From: Candidatus Binatia bacterium
GTDB lineage: Bacteria > Vulcanimicrobiota > Vulcanimicrobiia > Vulcanimicrobiales > Vulcanimicrobiaceae
Assembly (NCBI GenBank): GCA_035544215.1
Contig: DATKHY010000007.1
Span: 558,001-622,000 of the forward strand
Direction: 5' to 3'
Length of the DNA stretch: 64,000 bases
This document shows positions 9,018 to 17,339 of the stretch, piece by piece (the first letter of the stretch is position 1; each line of letters begins with the position of its first letter). A program made the position numbers and the translations under genes. Below the pieces are notes generated by a model. The model was not told where the DNA came from, did not search any database, and was given only the letters and a program-made list of their open reading frames with translations.

Positions 9018-10849
9018 CTAGTCTACTGTCTCTCCCGGGTGAATGGCCGTAAGCGGCAGCACATTGTTACGAGCGGCACCGTCACCATTGTAAGCAGGTT
9101 CGCTGGTAACGCTCGCGTCCACCTCAGCTTCCGCTTCCTCGTGCTCCTGGTCCTCAATGGTAGGCCCCAGAATGATCTCTGCGGTTGCCTCTGGCAACTT
9201 TTCAACGCCGCGGAGCTTCCGATGCATGGCGCGCGTTCGAATACCGAGAGCGTCGACGGATTTGCTGGCGGTGTTCAGCTGCTTCGCTAACCTGTCGACA
9301 ACCTCATTATACTTTCCGAACTCACTGCTCACTGCTCCGAGAATCTGCCAGACCTCGCTTGATCGCTTCTCGATCGCAAGCGAACGGAAGCCCATCTGCA
9401 GTGCGTTAAGCAGCGCAGTAAATGTCGTCGGCCCAGTGAGCGTTACGTGGTAGTCACGCTGAAGCTGCTCGAACAAGCCTGGGCGCCTAAGTACTTCCGC
9501 ATACAAGCTCTCCGTTGGCAGGAACAAGATGGCGAAGTCTGTGGTTCTAGGCGGCGCGATGTACTTCTCCTTAATCGTCTTTGCGGCAAACTTGAGCTTA
9601 TTTTCGAGCTCCTTTGACGCCTCCATCACAGCGGCGGCATCGCCGGCTTCTGCTGCACGTACTAGACGCTCGTAGTCCTCAAGCGGAAATTTCGCGTCTA
9701 TGGGGAGCAGTACCTCGCCCTCGTCATCACGCCCTGGTAACCTAACCGCGAACTCGACTCGCTCGTTGGTGCCCTCCTTAATCTGTGCGTTCTTTACTAC
9801 TTGATCTGGCGATAGAAACTGATCCAGTAATGTTTCTGCCTGAACTTCACCAAATGTTCCGCGAGCTCGCACATTAGTCAGAATGCGCTTTAGGTCGCCG
9901 ACACCGGCTGCGAGCGCTTGCATCTCGCCGATCCCGGTATGAACTCTTTCCAGTTGCTCAACGACTCGGGCAAACGACTCGCCAAGCCGGGTGTCTAAGT
10001 TGACTGCAGCTTTTCGTCGACGGTCTTTCGCATCTCCTCAAGTTTCGCGGCATTGTCAAGGCGAATCGCTTCCAAGCGACCGTCGACGGTTTTTGCTAGA
10101 GAAACAAGAGAAGCGTTTACACCGTCAAGCCGCTCTTTCTGTAGGGCGCTAGATTGATTGAGCGCGTCCGAGAGCTTTAAGCTCAACGACTCGCCCGTTA
10201 ATCGTAACCTCTCATCAACGGACTTACGTGTTTCTTCAAGCTTAGAAATATTTTCTAGACGAATCGCCTGAAGCCTATCATCAACAGTCTTTGTGAGAGA
10301 GGCAATGGAGACGTTTACTCCGTCAAGCCGCTCCTTCTGCTGAACGTTAGATCGATTGAGAACTTCGGAAACGTTCGCGCTTAGCGATTCCCCTGTTAAT
10401 CGCAGCCTTTCATCGACCGATTTCCGCATACCCTCGAGCTTGGCGGCGCTTTCCAGGCGAATCGCTTCAAGTCGCTCATCGACCACTTTGGTAAGAGAGG
10501 CGATCGACACGTTTAGGCTGTCGAGCCGCTCCTTTTGTTGTGCACTGGATTGCTGCAGCGCCTCGCACATCCGAGAACTCAACGACTCGCCCAGTTCATG
10601 AAACGCGGCGAGAGTGGTTCTCTGATGCGTTGCCAGATTCTCCGTGAGCTCTTGCCGCAGAAGGCGCCCTTGTTCGGTCTCGATTTGGCCGATGCGGTCG
10701 GATTCGCTACGCAGAGCTATAGTGAGCTCATCGGTCGTGACGTTCTTGATCGGCCGGCTGGCACGAACAGCGGCTAGAATCGCAAAACCAGCCGCGACGA
10801 TACACGCTGCCAAAATAGCTAAGCCGAGTCCAGAACCCGACAGCATCAT
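9018..10849 (-). pseudogene. rmuC: RmuC-family protein split by a one-base frameshift
   Basis: Two frames together make one RmuC (DUF: DNA recombination protein that limits inversions at short inverted repeats). Frame one (10849-9995) has an N-terminal membrane helix (LGLAILAACIVAAGFAILAAV) and a long coiled coil made of three near-identical units of about 66 residues, each with QKERLD, SIASLTK and RKSVDERLRLTGE. It stops at TAG 9997-9995 right after VDEKLQST. The next frame continues immediately as LDTRLGESF and VHTGIGEMQALAAGVG, then the conserved nuclease-like domain (RGTFGEVQAETLLDQ, NERVEFAVRLPG, LLPIDAKFPLEDY, FLPTESLYAEVLRRP, GPTTFTALLNALQMGFRSL). One base is missing near 9998-10000. 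The protein is either inactivated or the base was lost in sequencing. Confidence 0.88.
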
Positions 10850-10918
10850 GCTCCTTCAGGCCTCAAGGTCGCCTAAGTTGCCAGAAAGTGGGCGGCCGCA
10901 GGGACTTTTTGTACCATT

Positions 10919-10946
10919 CGCTGCCTTGTTTGTGCGCTGCCTTGTT
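10919..10946 (+). repeat. 12-bp direct repeat upstream of abiE
   Basis: CGCTGCCTTGTT occurs at 10919-10930 and again at 10935-10946, a 16-bp period (about 1.5 helical turns). It sits 35-60 bp upstream of the proposed abiE promoter, so it could be an operator half-site pair. No protein can be assigned to it from sequence. Confidence 0.4.
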
Positions 10947-10979
10947 GGGGGATAGCTCCGAATGCCAGAGCGCCTTCCT

Positions 10980-11009
10980 ATGACGCAAAATATAGCATTT
11001 TGCTATACT
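10980..11009 (+). promoter_or_regulatory. promoter with overlapping palindromic operator for abiE
   Basis: ATGACG (10980-10985) and TATACT (11004-11009) with an 18-bp spacer fit a sigma-70 promoter. Inside the spacer and -10 box lies a perfect palindrome, TATAGCA-TTT-TGCTATA (10991-11007). A repressor bound there would block RNA polymerase. AbiEi antitoxins are known to bind inverted repeats in their own promoters, so autoregulation is likely. The ATG of abiEi (11019) is only 10 bases after the -10 box, so the transcript may be almost leaderless. Confidence 0.5.
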
Positions 11010-11018
11010 TGGCGTAAA

Positions 11019-11540
11019 ATGCGCAATGGAACGGAGGACCGCCTGCTTGCTCTGGCTGAGGACCAAGAGGGCTACTTTGCCCTGAAGGACGCGGTCGCGT
11101 CAGGCATCCCCGCGCCCCTGATTCTACAGCTTCATGCCAGAGGGAGACTCGAGCGCCCCGCACGCGGAGTCTACAGGATCGTTCGCTTCCCAGCTTCCCC
11201 CCACGGCGACCTCTGGCTTGCCGTCCTATGGCCGCGCGGCACAGCCACCGTCAGAGGCGTCCTCTCAGGGGAAACAGCGCTGCTTTTACATGGCGGGACG
11301 GACGTAAATCCCAGCCTCGTCCATGTCACGGTGCCCAAGCGCTCGCGAATCGAACGAAGGCCGCCGACCCCGATTGTGCTCCACTTCGATGACCTCGACC
11401 CCGTAGATACCGAACTCATTGAAGGGCTCCCTGTCACGAGCGCGCAGCGCACCCTACGCGATCTGCGTGCCGATCCGGCGCAATCGCGCTACGCTGATGC
11501 CTTCGAGCGGTCGCTCAGGGCGCGTGAAGTTACGGATTGA
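11019..11540 (+). CDS. abiEi: AbiEi-family antitoxin (type IV toxin-antitoxin)
   Basis: 173 residues from ATG 11019; an upstream in-frame ATG (10962) would run through the promoter palindrome and is disfavoured. The N-terminal winged-helix segment is EDQEGYFALKDAVASGIP, followed by LHARGRLERPARGVYRIVRFP, which is diagnostic for AbiEi proteins. The C-terminal part has the ALLLHG and VHVTVPKRSRIERR motifs and the ending PVTSAQRTLRDL seen in the AbiEi C-terminal domain. The antitoxin represses its operon and counteracts the nucleotidyltransferase encoded next. The stop overlaps the toxin TTG start (TTGA), so the two are coupled. Confidence 0.87.
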   Translation: MRNGTEDRLLALAEDQEGYFALKDAVASGIPAPLILQLHARGRLERPARGVYRIVRFPASPHGDLWLAVLWPRGTATVRGVLSGETALLLHGGTDVNPSLVHVTVPKRSRIERRPPTPIVLHFDDLDPVDTELIEGLPVTSAQRTLRDLRADPAQSRYADAFERSLRAREVTD

Positions 11541-12976
11541 AGCCGCAGATCACCTTTCGCGAGCTGCAACGGCGAATCAGTACGCTCGCGCTTCGCCTCG
11601 GTATACCTGTGCAAAGGCTCTACCAACGCATCGCTACCGAAGTACTCTTCAACGTTCTTGAGATCGCACGAGAGCGCGGCATCATCGACCGTTATGCGAT
11701 CAAGGGCGGAATGGCCCTCGAGGTTCGCTTTGGCATGCGTGCTCGCGCGTCGCGTGACGTCGACGTGAGCGTTCCCGTCCCTTTCGAATCTATACCTGAT
11801 CTTCTTGACGATATATTGGCGGTTGGTTTCGACGCCTTCACGATCCGACGCCGAGGACCACTGCGCGTTCTGGAACGAGCTAAGGTCTACCGTGCAGAGT
11901 TGAATGTCGAATTCGCCGGCAGACGACTCTATCGCCTTGATCTTGATATCAACGGGTCGGAGTTCGAGCCGAGCACCGAGGTCATACCCAGCGGCATGCT
12001 CACAGAGCTTGGACTCCCCGGGCCGGTCCACGTTGCGTTGCTCGAAGTGGCCGCTCAGCTCGCGCATAAGATTCACGCCGCCACCCAACCATCGACCGAT
12101 GTCTACACAAACGAGCGCTACCGGGACGTTCTTGACGCTTTGATTATCGCGGACTCTACGACGCTGGATTATGAATGGGCGCGTGTCGTCTGCGGCGCGG
12201 AGTTTGCACGGCGAGGTACGCACGGGTGGCCGCCGCGCTTCGACCTCGATGAGCGATGGAGCGCTGGATTGCGTGCCGAAGTTGCTGCTCATGGCGACTT
12301 TCCGGCGCCCCCCGAGCTCATTGCGCAGCGTTTCAACAACCTTATTGCAGCCATAGAGGGTGTTCCTATGTATGAAGTCTTAGAAACCAAACTGATCGAG
12401 GTCTCGGCCGACACGCTCACCGCGGATGCGAGGGGATCCGGCGAACTGGGTGCGCTACTAGCACAAGGTTGGCAAATAACGAATATGAGTCGAGATGTAT
12501 CAAACGCCCGTCGCCAGTTCATCGTACTCGAGCGTAGACGCGTTCACGCACGCGCCGCCCGAGAGATTCCACGGTTACAGGCACGCCTCGAAATGCAAGG
12601 TCCGCCGGCTGTCCGCGAAGTAACGCCCCTGCGAGGCGTGCTAAGGAATACTGGCGCCCCGGCGAACTATGTAAGAGTAATTATTCCGGGCATACCGCAG
12701 GATTATATGAGGCGCTCGACCACCCGCTTCGGAACGATCACCATGGGTGACGAGGTTCCGTTCGCGGTCCCCGTCACACTGGGGATCCTCCAGCAACCGG
12801 ACGCGCCTGGTCCGTGGGAGATCGCTTTCGAGTACGAAGACGATGTCGGACAGAAGTTTCGCCAAACTGGCGAGCTCGACCCCTATGCCTCGTTCAACAA
12901 CGTACGGCTGTATCAAGTCCTCGGGCTTCGCGGGCCGATGCCGATCGAGGGATACTCCGTGCCTTACTCGCCCTGA
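11537..12976 (+). CDS. abiEii: AbiEii-family nucleotidyltransferase toxin with long C-terminal extension
   Basis: 479 residues from TTG 11537, overlapping the antitoxin stop. The nucleotidyltransferase signature is complete: IKGGMALEVRFG (K56-G57-G58) and SRDVDVSV with D74 and D76. LAHKIHA follows near residue 180. AbiEii toxins block growth, probably by modifying tRNA, and protect populations against phage. Most members are about 300 residues; here about 190 extra residues follow. Part of this (MYEVLETKLIEVSAD to FIVLERRR) looks like a small alpha/beta domain of the DUF4177 kind. The end (about 380-470: YVRVIIPGI, GTITMGDEVPFAVPV, GPWEIAFEYED) looks like a beta sandwich. The core call is firm, the extension assignments tentative. 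Confidence 0.85.
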   Translation: MKPQITFRELQRRISTLALRLGIPVQRLYQRIATEVLFNVLEIARERGIIDRYAIKGGMALEVRFGMRARASRDVDVSVPVPFESIPDLLDDILAVGFDAFTIRRRGPLRVLERAKVYRAELNVEFAGRRLYRLDLDINGSEFEPSTEVIPSGMLTELGLPGPVHVALLEVAAQLAHKIHAATQPSTDVYTNERYRDVLDALIIADSTTLDYEWARVVCGAEFARRGTHGWPPRFDLDERWSAGLRAEVAAHGDFPAPPELIAQRFNNLIAAIEGVPMYEVLETKLIEVSADTLTADARGSGELGALLAQGWQITNMSRDVSNARRQFIVLERRRVHARAAREIPRLQARLEMQGPPAVREVTPLRGVLRNTGAPANYVRVIIPGIPQDYMRRSTTRFGTITMGDEVPFAVPVTLGILQQPDAPGPWEIAFEYEDDVGQKFRQTGELDPYASFNNVRLYQVLGLRGPMPIEGYSVPYSP

Positions 12977-14973
12977 CGCTGTTCGCTACGATTACTCTCG
13001 GTAAAAGCTTCGCAACGACTTCGGCGCCTGTGTAATGCATCTAGTACGCTGCGAGCCGTCCTTACCTTCATCGCTTCGGGGGCATCATCGAATCGCCGCA
13101 GCCAACTCAACGCATCGTCGAATCGCTTCAATTTTACTAACGCAATCGTCAACTTGTCGGTCCAGTATCCAATCTCCAACGAATCGTCCCTAGTTTGCAC
13201 GGCCCGTTCGTACATTGCGTCGCACAAGGCCGAGGCCGCGGTTACAACGGCCTCGGGGCCTTTCTCTTGCCACGTTGCATCCCGAGCTCGCTTATACGGC
13301 TCCGAATCATGGAAAGCTCGCGTCTCGTCCCAACGCCGACGATTCTCCTGCTGTTCTTCGACAGTGAGCTCGGAGCCGGTCCTCGCATATCGTTCTATGC
13401 GCTCGATCGGGCCGGTGGCGAACTGCGTGAACGCAGGGTTCATCATGATTGGGCGAGGCAAGCTGACGCGGACTCCGACTGGCGAGACCGTAATGGTTGG
13501 ACCCGGCACGGAATCGAGCGCCTTGAGCGCGGCGATCCGTTGTGCCCTTTGCGATTCCGGGAGAGAAGCAAGAAACGAAATGACGGTAATCGCTTCCTTA
13601 CAAAGAGCCGCAAGACCGGGTTTCATTCCTGGTGCCGTGTTCAGCGCGCGGAGTTCGACCAGTAGGGCGTTCAAGTCGCAACAGCCGACAAAAGGTGTAC
13701 GAAGGAGGGCGTCCATGCGAACCGCTAAGTATTTAGCAGTAAGTGCGACGAAGCCACCGTGAAACGCGCGCGCGTATTCACGTCGTTGCGCGTCGCTCAT
13801 GGTTTCGACACGCGCGTAGTAATCTGGCCCAGGCATGAGCCCGGTAATACGAAGCGAGTCCACAGCCGGGTCCATCGGTAGCTGCAGGAAGCGGTAGGAA
13901 GCAGCAAACTTTTCAAATGCTTCCTCCTGATCGGAAGCCCTCTCTTCAGCTTCGCCGACGCGTTTGAGGATTGCGTCGTAGCGCTTCTGATCGATGATGC
14001 CGAGTCGCAGCAGGTTATCGGCTTGACGACCATGATTTGGTATGAATCTGATCGCTTTGGGATCGCAACATGCTTCCGATGCTTTTCGGTAGATCGGACC
14101 TAAAATTAGTTCTCGCTTTCCTCCGTCCTCCACGAGCGTTCCTAAGTCGTGCAATACTCGTTTAGCGTCGTCGGGGCGGTTGCAGGCTGCGAGCAGTTCG
14201 CATAACTTGGCTACTAGGTCCCAAGATCGGAACTGCGCCTCCAGGTTGGCGATGCTCAAGGTGTTGTAGACCTCAAATGCAGCGTCGGCTGCAAGGTCGT
14301 CTAGAAGCATAGAAAGTTTGCCGAAGCGGACGCGCACAAAGAACGAATCCACGTCATTTGCGACAATGGGCTGCGATCCAGTCGCAAGCGTCTCCTGGGC
14401 CACCCGTCTTCGGATGACAGCTGAGAACAACTCGTAGGCGTCGTTTATCCTCCGCATCGTCTCGTTGTCGCCGCCGACGTCTGGATGATAAGCCAAAGCA
14501 GCCCTGCGGTATGCGGCTCTAAGATTCTCGAGCGTGAGCGGCGGTGTGAGGTCAAGGAGCGCGTAGCCCTGAGGGTCTCGAGACCTCGCCTCAGCGGCTG
14601 AGTCACCAACAACCATCGCTGGAGAGACCGAGAATGCAGCGGTCTCTCTTGCTATGGCGAGTGCAATCTGGTCTTGGGCGTCGGGGTCACGTTCGTACAG
14701 TAGAACCGCGTTCGCACGGTTTAAAAACTCATCACGAAAGTCGCGATGCTCGCGCATCGTCTTTAGGCCACGGTCGTAGGCCTCCGCCTCCAGGTACCGA
14801 TAGTACATGGCAAGCGCGTTGATCCCATCGACCAGGTTAGGAGCTTTTCGGGTTACGAGCTCGGCAGGAATCGGCTCCCTCCCGGGCTCGGCCGCCTTTG
14901 GTATCGAATCAGACTCCTCGGGCTGCGCTTCTCCGTTCGATTTGGTGCCGAACAACTGCTTGAACCAATTCAC
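12964..14973 (-). CDS. large J-domain protein (DnaJ-like co-chaperone of the island)
   Basis: About 669 residues from GTG 14973 (VNWFKQLFGTK); a longer frame reaches 15030 but its first codons are Arg-rich and less likely. A J domain lies about 135-205 residues from this start: LLDLTPPLTLENLRAAYRR, then YHPDVGGDNETMRRINDAYEL with the HPD tripeptide needed to stimulate Hsp70 ATPase. The N-terminal 90 residues and the C-terminal 430 residues are helix-rich with possible TPR-like repeats. No zinc-finger or DnaJ C-terminal domain is present, so it is not housekeeping DnaJ. Stand-alone J proteins are frequent accessories of stress and defence islands. It is convergent with abiEii (13-bp overlap), so it belongs to its own transcript. 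Confidence 0.78.
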   Translation of the reverse strand: MNWFKQLFGTKSNGEAQPEESDSIPKAAEPGREPIPAELVTRKAPNLVDGINALAMYYRYLEAEAYDRGLKTMREHRDFRDEFLNRANAVLLYERDPDAQDQIALAIARETAAFSVSPAMVVGDSAAEARSRDPQGYALLDLTPPLTLENLRAAYRRAALAYHPDVGGDNETMRRINDAYELFSAVIRRRVAQETLATGSQPIVANDVDSFFVRVRFGKLSMLLDDLAADAAFEVYNTLSIANLEAQFRSWDLVAKLCELLAACNRPDDAKRVLHDLGTLVEDGGKRELILGPIYRKASEACCDPKAIRFIPNHGRQADNLLRLGIIDQKRYDAILKRVGEAEERASDQEEAFEKFAASYRFLQLPMDPAVDSLRITGLMPGPDYYARVETMSDAQRREYARAFHGGFVALTAKYLAVRMDALLRTPFVGCCDLNALLVELRALNTAPGMKPGLAALCKEAITVISFLASLPESQRAQRIAALKALDSVPGPTITVSPVGVRVSLPRPIMMNPAFTQFATGPIERIERYARTGSELTVEEQQENRRRWDETRAFHDSEPYKRARDATWQEKGPEAVVTAASALCDAMYERAVQTRDDSLEIGYWTDKLTIALVKLKRFDDALSWLRRFDDAPEAMKVRTARSVLDALHRRRSRCEAFTESNRSEQRQGE

Positions 14974-15262
14974 AGTGCCTGTACCAGTTCGTCGCAAGTT
15001 TCGCTCGCCATCCCGGTGGCGCGGCTTCAACTTGCCGTTAGACTTCGAGCAGCGAGTGCGCGCTCGAAGATGGACTCTTTGGGCCGACGAGAAGGCGAGC
15101 CGACCCGGTAGAAGATTATACTCCGGGCTCTACTGCTGAGGTCTGGTTCGATAGGCGAGAAAGGCTCTACGCCAGACGACCTTCGAAGGCAGAGGGCGAA
15201 GCACGCATAACCACGGTCGTCAAGAAGCCGGACCATCGGCTGATTCTTGGAGGTAGCGCGCA

Positions 15263-16747
15263 GTGAACGACAGGACACGTACCAATATAACGGCTTCGAT
15301 GCTCTACGACCTGGATGCCTGCGAACACCGTCCATGGATGGACCTTTTCGCCGACCAGAATGCACGCGACGCAGTGAGCCCTTTCGTCGAGTTGCTCTGG
15401 CGCCGCGGTCGCGCTCACGAGGAAGAAGCGGTTGCTGGTGTCGAGATGCTCAACCTACGTATGCTGCCGGTCGAGGAACGCGAGACCGCCACGCTCGAGG
15501 CGATGCGAAACAGCGTCCCTCTCATTTACGGAGGGCGAATCTCCAGCGGCGATCTGCTCGGTGAGCCCGACCTCCTTCGGTGGGAAGACGGTCGATACGT
15601 GCCCGGCGACATTAAGTCTGGTGCCGGTGACGAAGGGCCATCCGAAGAGCGCCGACCTAAAAGGCGCTACGCGGTTCAGTTAGCTTTGTACGTTGACATC
15701 TTGGAACGACTCGGTTTGTCGGCGGGACGCCGCGGCTTCATTTGGGACATTCATGGCGACGAAGTGCCATATGATCTCACGATAGCCAAGGGTAAGAAGA
15801 CTACCGAAACGCTCTGGGGCGATTACCAGAACTCCTTGTTGATTATGCGCGAGATCCTGTCGGGCGTGCGTAATCCTGGGCCGGCGTATCACGGGGAGTG
15901 TAAGTATTGCGTCTGGTACAGTACATGCATGGCGGAACTCGCACGAATGGACGACCTGACGCTGCTCCCTGGACTTGGGAAAGCCAAGAGGGAACCGTTT
16001 CTTCGCTTTGTAAAGACGAGCGCGGAGTTGGCGGCCGCTCCTCTCGAGCGATTCCTCGACAATAAGGGCAAAAGTATTCTTCACGGGATTGGGGCTGATT
16101 CCATAGCCCGTTTTCAGGCCCGAGCTGCTCTGAAGGGGACGAAGGGCGCTCCGTATCTACGCGTCCCTTTAGTCTTGCCGCAAAGCGGTGTCGAGTTATT
16201 TTTTGACATCGAAACCGACCCCATGCTAGAGCAGTGTTATCTTCACGGATTCGTCGAGCGGCATCAGGCCGACGACTCCACCGAGCGGTACGAGGGGTTC
16301 TTTTCCGTCGCTCCCACTGCCGATGGCGAGCGCGATGCATTTGCGGCCGCGTGGGACTACTTAAGGCGCGTCGGGCCTTGCGTCATCTACATCTACTCGA
16401 AGTACGAGCGCACATGGTGGCGGGCGCTACAGAGGAAGTACCCCGACGTCTGCGCGCCCGGGGATATCGAGCGCCTATTCGATCCTTCTGTTACCGTAGA
16501 CTTGTACGAAATCGTCTCAGAAAGCACTGAATGGCCCACGAACGATCACTCCATCAAAACTCTCGCTCAGTACCTTGGTTTTGAATGGCGTGATCCTCAT
16601 CCATCTGGCGCCGCATCCATCGAATGGTACGACCGTTACTGTCGCGGAGATGCATCCGCGAAAGGGCGGATACTAGAGTACAACGAGGACGATTGCCGCG
16701 CAATGAGGGTTCTAGCGGATGCGTTGCGTTCACTCGACACTCAGTGA
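15263..16747 (+). CDS. TM0106-family nuclease: Cas4/RecB-like PD-(D/E)XK domain plus RNase H-like domain
   Basis: 494 residues from GTG 15263, with GGAGG ten bases upstream. The first half is a PD-(D/E)XK nuclease: GEPDLLRW (about residue 100), GDIKSG (about 115) and AVQLALYVDILE. It has a Cas4/AddB-like set of four cysteines: C19 in DACEHRPW and C213-x2-C216-x5-C222, positions suited to an iron-sulfur cluster. A helix-hairpin-helix-like LLPGLGKAKREPFL follows. The C-terminal half is an RNase H-like DEDD exonuclease domain (FFDIETDP near 314, YNEDDCRAM near 475). Proteins of this architecture are annotated TM0106 family and are assumed to process DNA or RNA ends. It stands alone, next to the left attachment scar. 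Confidence 0.88.
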   Translation: MNDRTRTNITASMLYDLDACEHRPWMDLFADQNARDAVSPFVELLWRRGRAHEEEAVAGVEMLNLRMLPVEERETATLEAMRNSVPLIYGGRISSGDLLGEPDLLRWEDGRYVPGDIKSGAGDEGPSEERRPKRRYAVQLALYVDILERLGLSAGRRGFIWDIHGDEVPYDLTIAKGKKTTETLWGDYQNSLLIMREILSGVRNPGPAYHGECKYCVWYSTCMAELARMDDLTLLPGLGKAKREPFLRFVKTSAELAAAPLERFLDNKGKSILHGIGADSIARFQARAALKGTKGAPYLRVPLVLPQSGVELFFDIETDPMLEQCYLHGFVERHQADDSTERYEGFFSVAPTADGERDAFAAAWDYLRRVGPCVIYIYSKYERTWWRALQRKYPDVCAPGDIERLFDPSVTVDLYEIVSESTEWPTNDHSIKTLAQYLGFEWRDPHPSGAASIEWYDRYCRGDASAKGRILEYNEDDCRAMRVLADALRSLDTQ

Positions 16748-16803
16748 AGATCACAAGCTGCGGCAGCCCCATCCGTCACGCTCCGATATAGGGCGGTAAG
16801 CAC

Positions 16804-16839
16804 GTTAGCAAATCCAAAATTTGCTAACAATTTGCTAAC
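16804..16839 (+). repeat. arm-type integrase-binding repeats, set 1 (TTTGCTAAC)
   Basis: Three copies of a 9-mer: GTTAGCAAA (16804-16812, inverted) and TTTGCTAAC at 16820-16828 and 16831-16839, the last two 11 bp apart (one helical turn). They lie 94 bp before the tRNA-Ser-like core at 16933. Short repeats in this phasing beside a core are what tyrosine integrases bind as arm sites. The same layout recurs at 22082-22116 with one base changed. Confidence 0.6.
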
Positions 16840-16932
16840 GGGATAGGTCCCGATAGATACTCGGACGTCACGATACATCCCGTTTTCGTGCTCAATCGAC
16901 GCTAGCGGTGACTTGTCGGGACGGCTTTGGTG

Positions 16933-16962
16933 ATTTTCAAGTCCGCCGGATCGAACCGCTCC
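16933..16962 (-). pseudogene. tRNA-Ser-like fragment, attachment-site core of the left scar
   Basis: Read on the minus strand the segment gives GAGCGGTTCGATCCGGC, then GGACTTGAAAAT: the D-loop and the anticodon loop CTTGAAA of tRNA-Ser (UGA anticodon). Homology stops after the anticodon on one side and after the D loop on the other, so it is not a functional tRNA. It aligns with the longer tRNA-Ser half at 22211-22250 in the same orientation and probably marks an old recombination point of a tRNA-targeting element. Confidence 0.55.
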
Positions 16963-16967
16963 CTCGA

Positions 16968-17249
16968 ACGGTGGGGCGCGCTCGCGAGCGGGGCGACCCC
17001 GTTACGGGCCAGGGGGCTGTGGGTCCGCGCGGTTGCCGTACGCTCCCATTTCGGGCGGCACCGGAGGGTTCCCCGACCGCACGGGCTGTCACGGCCGCCT
17101 CAACCAAAAGCGTTATCTGATAAGCCTAAACGTCACTCTCCGTCATCAGGGGGCACGCGACGAGATGGCCGCTTATCGAGTCGAGTCTCCTTGCCTCCAC
17201 CCACAGAAACCCCGATTCTACGGGCGTTTTTCTGTTCTTATGGGCTAGC
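16968..17249. other. non-coding stretch right of the left attachment scar
   Basis: There is no convincing reading frame. GCGAGCGGGGCGACCCCGTT is GC-rich and self-complementary in part, and CAGAAACCCC (near 17200) with GGGCGTTTTTCTG (17222-17234) could form a hairpin followed by T-rich sequence, a possible terminator. Nothing else is recognisable. Confidence 0.35.
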
Positions 17250-17267
17250 GGTTGCAAAATGGTTGCA
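17250..17267 (+). repeat. possible arm-type repeat, set 2 (GGTTGCA)
   Basis: GGTTGCA at 17250-17256 and 17261-17267 are direct repeats with an 11-bp period, the same phasing as the TTTGCTAAC sets. They may be arm sites of a different integrase that once used this region. Confidence 0.4.
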
Positions 17268-17339
17268 GTCCCTCGTTAATGCCGCCGTTCAAGTAGCGTA
17301 GCTGCTTTCAGGTCCTAAAAAGGCTGGGATGGATAGGGC

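Noticed and set aside
16933-16962. Possible functional tRNA
   Set aside because: Only the D arm and anticodon loop fit; acceptor and T arms are missing.
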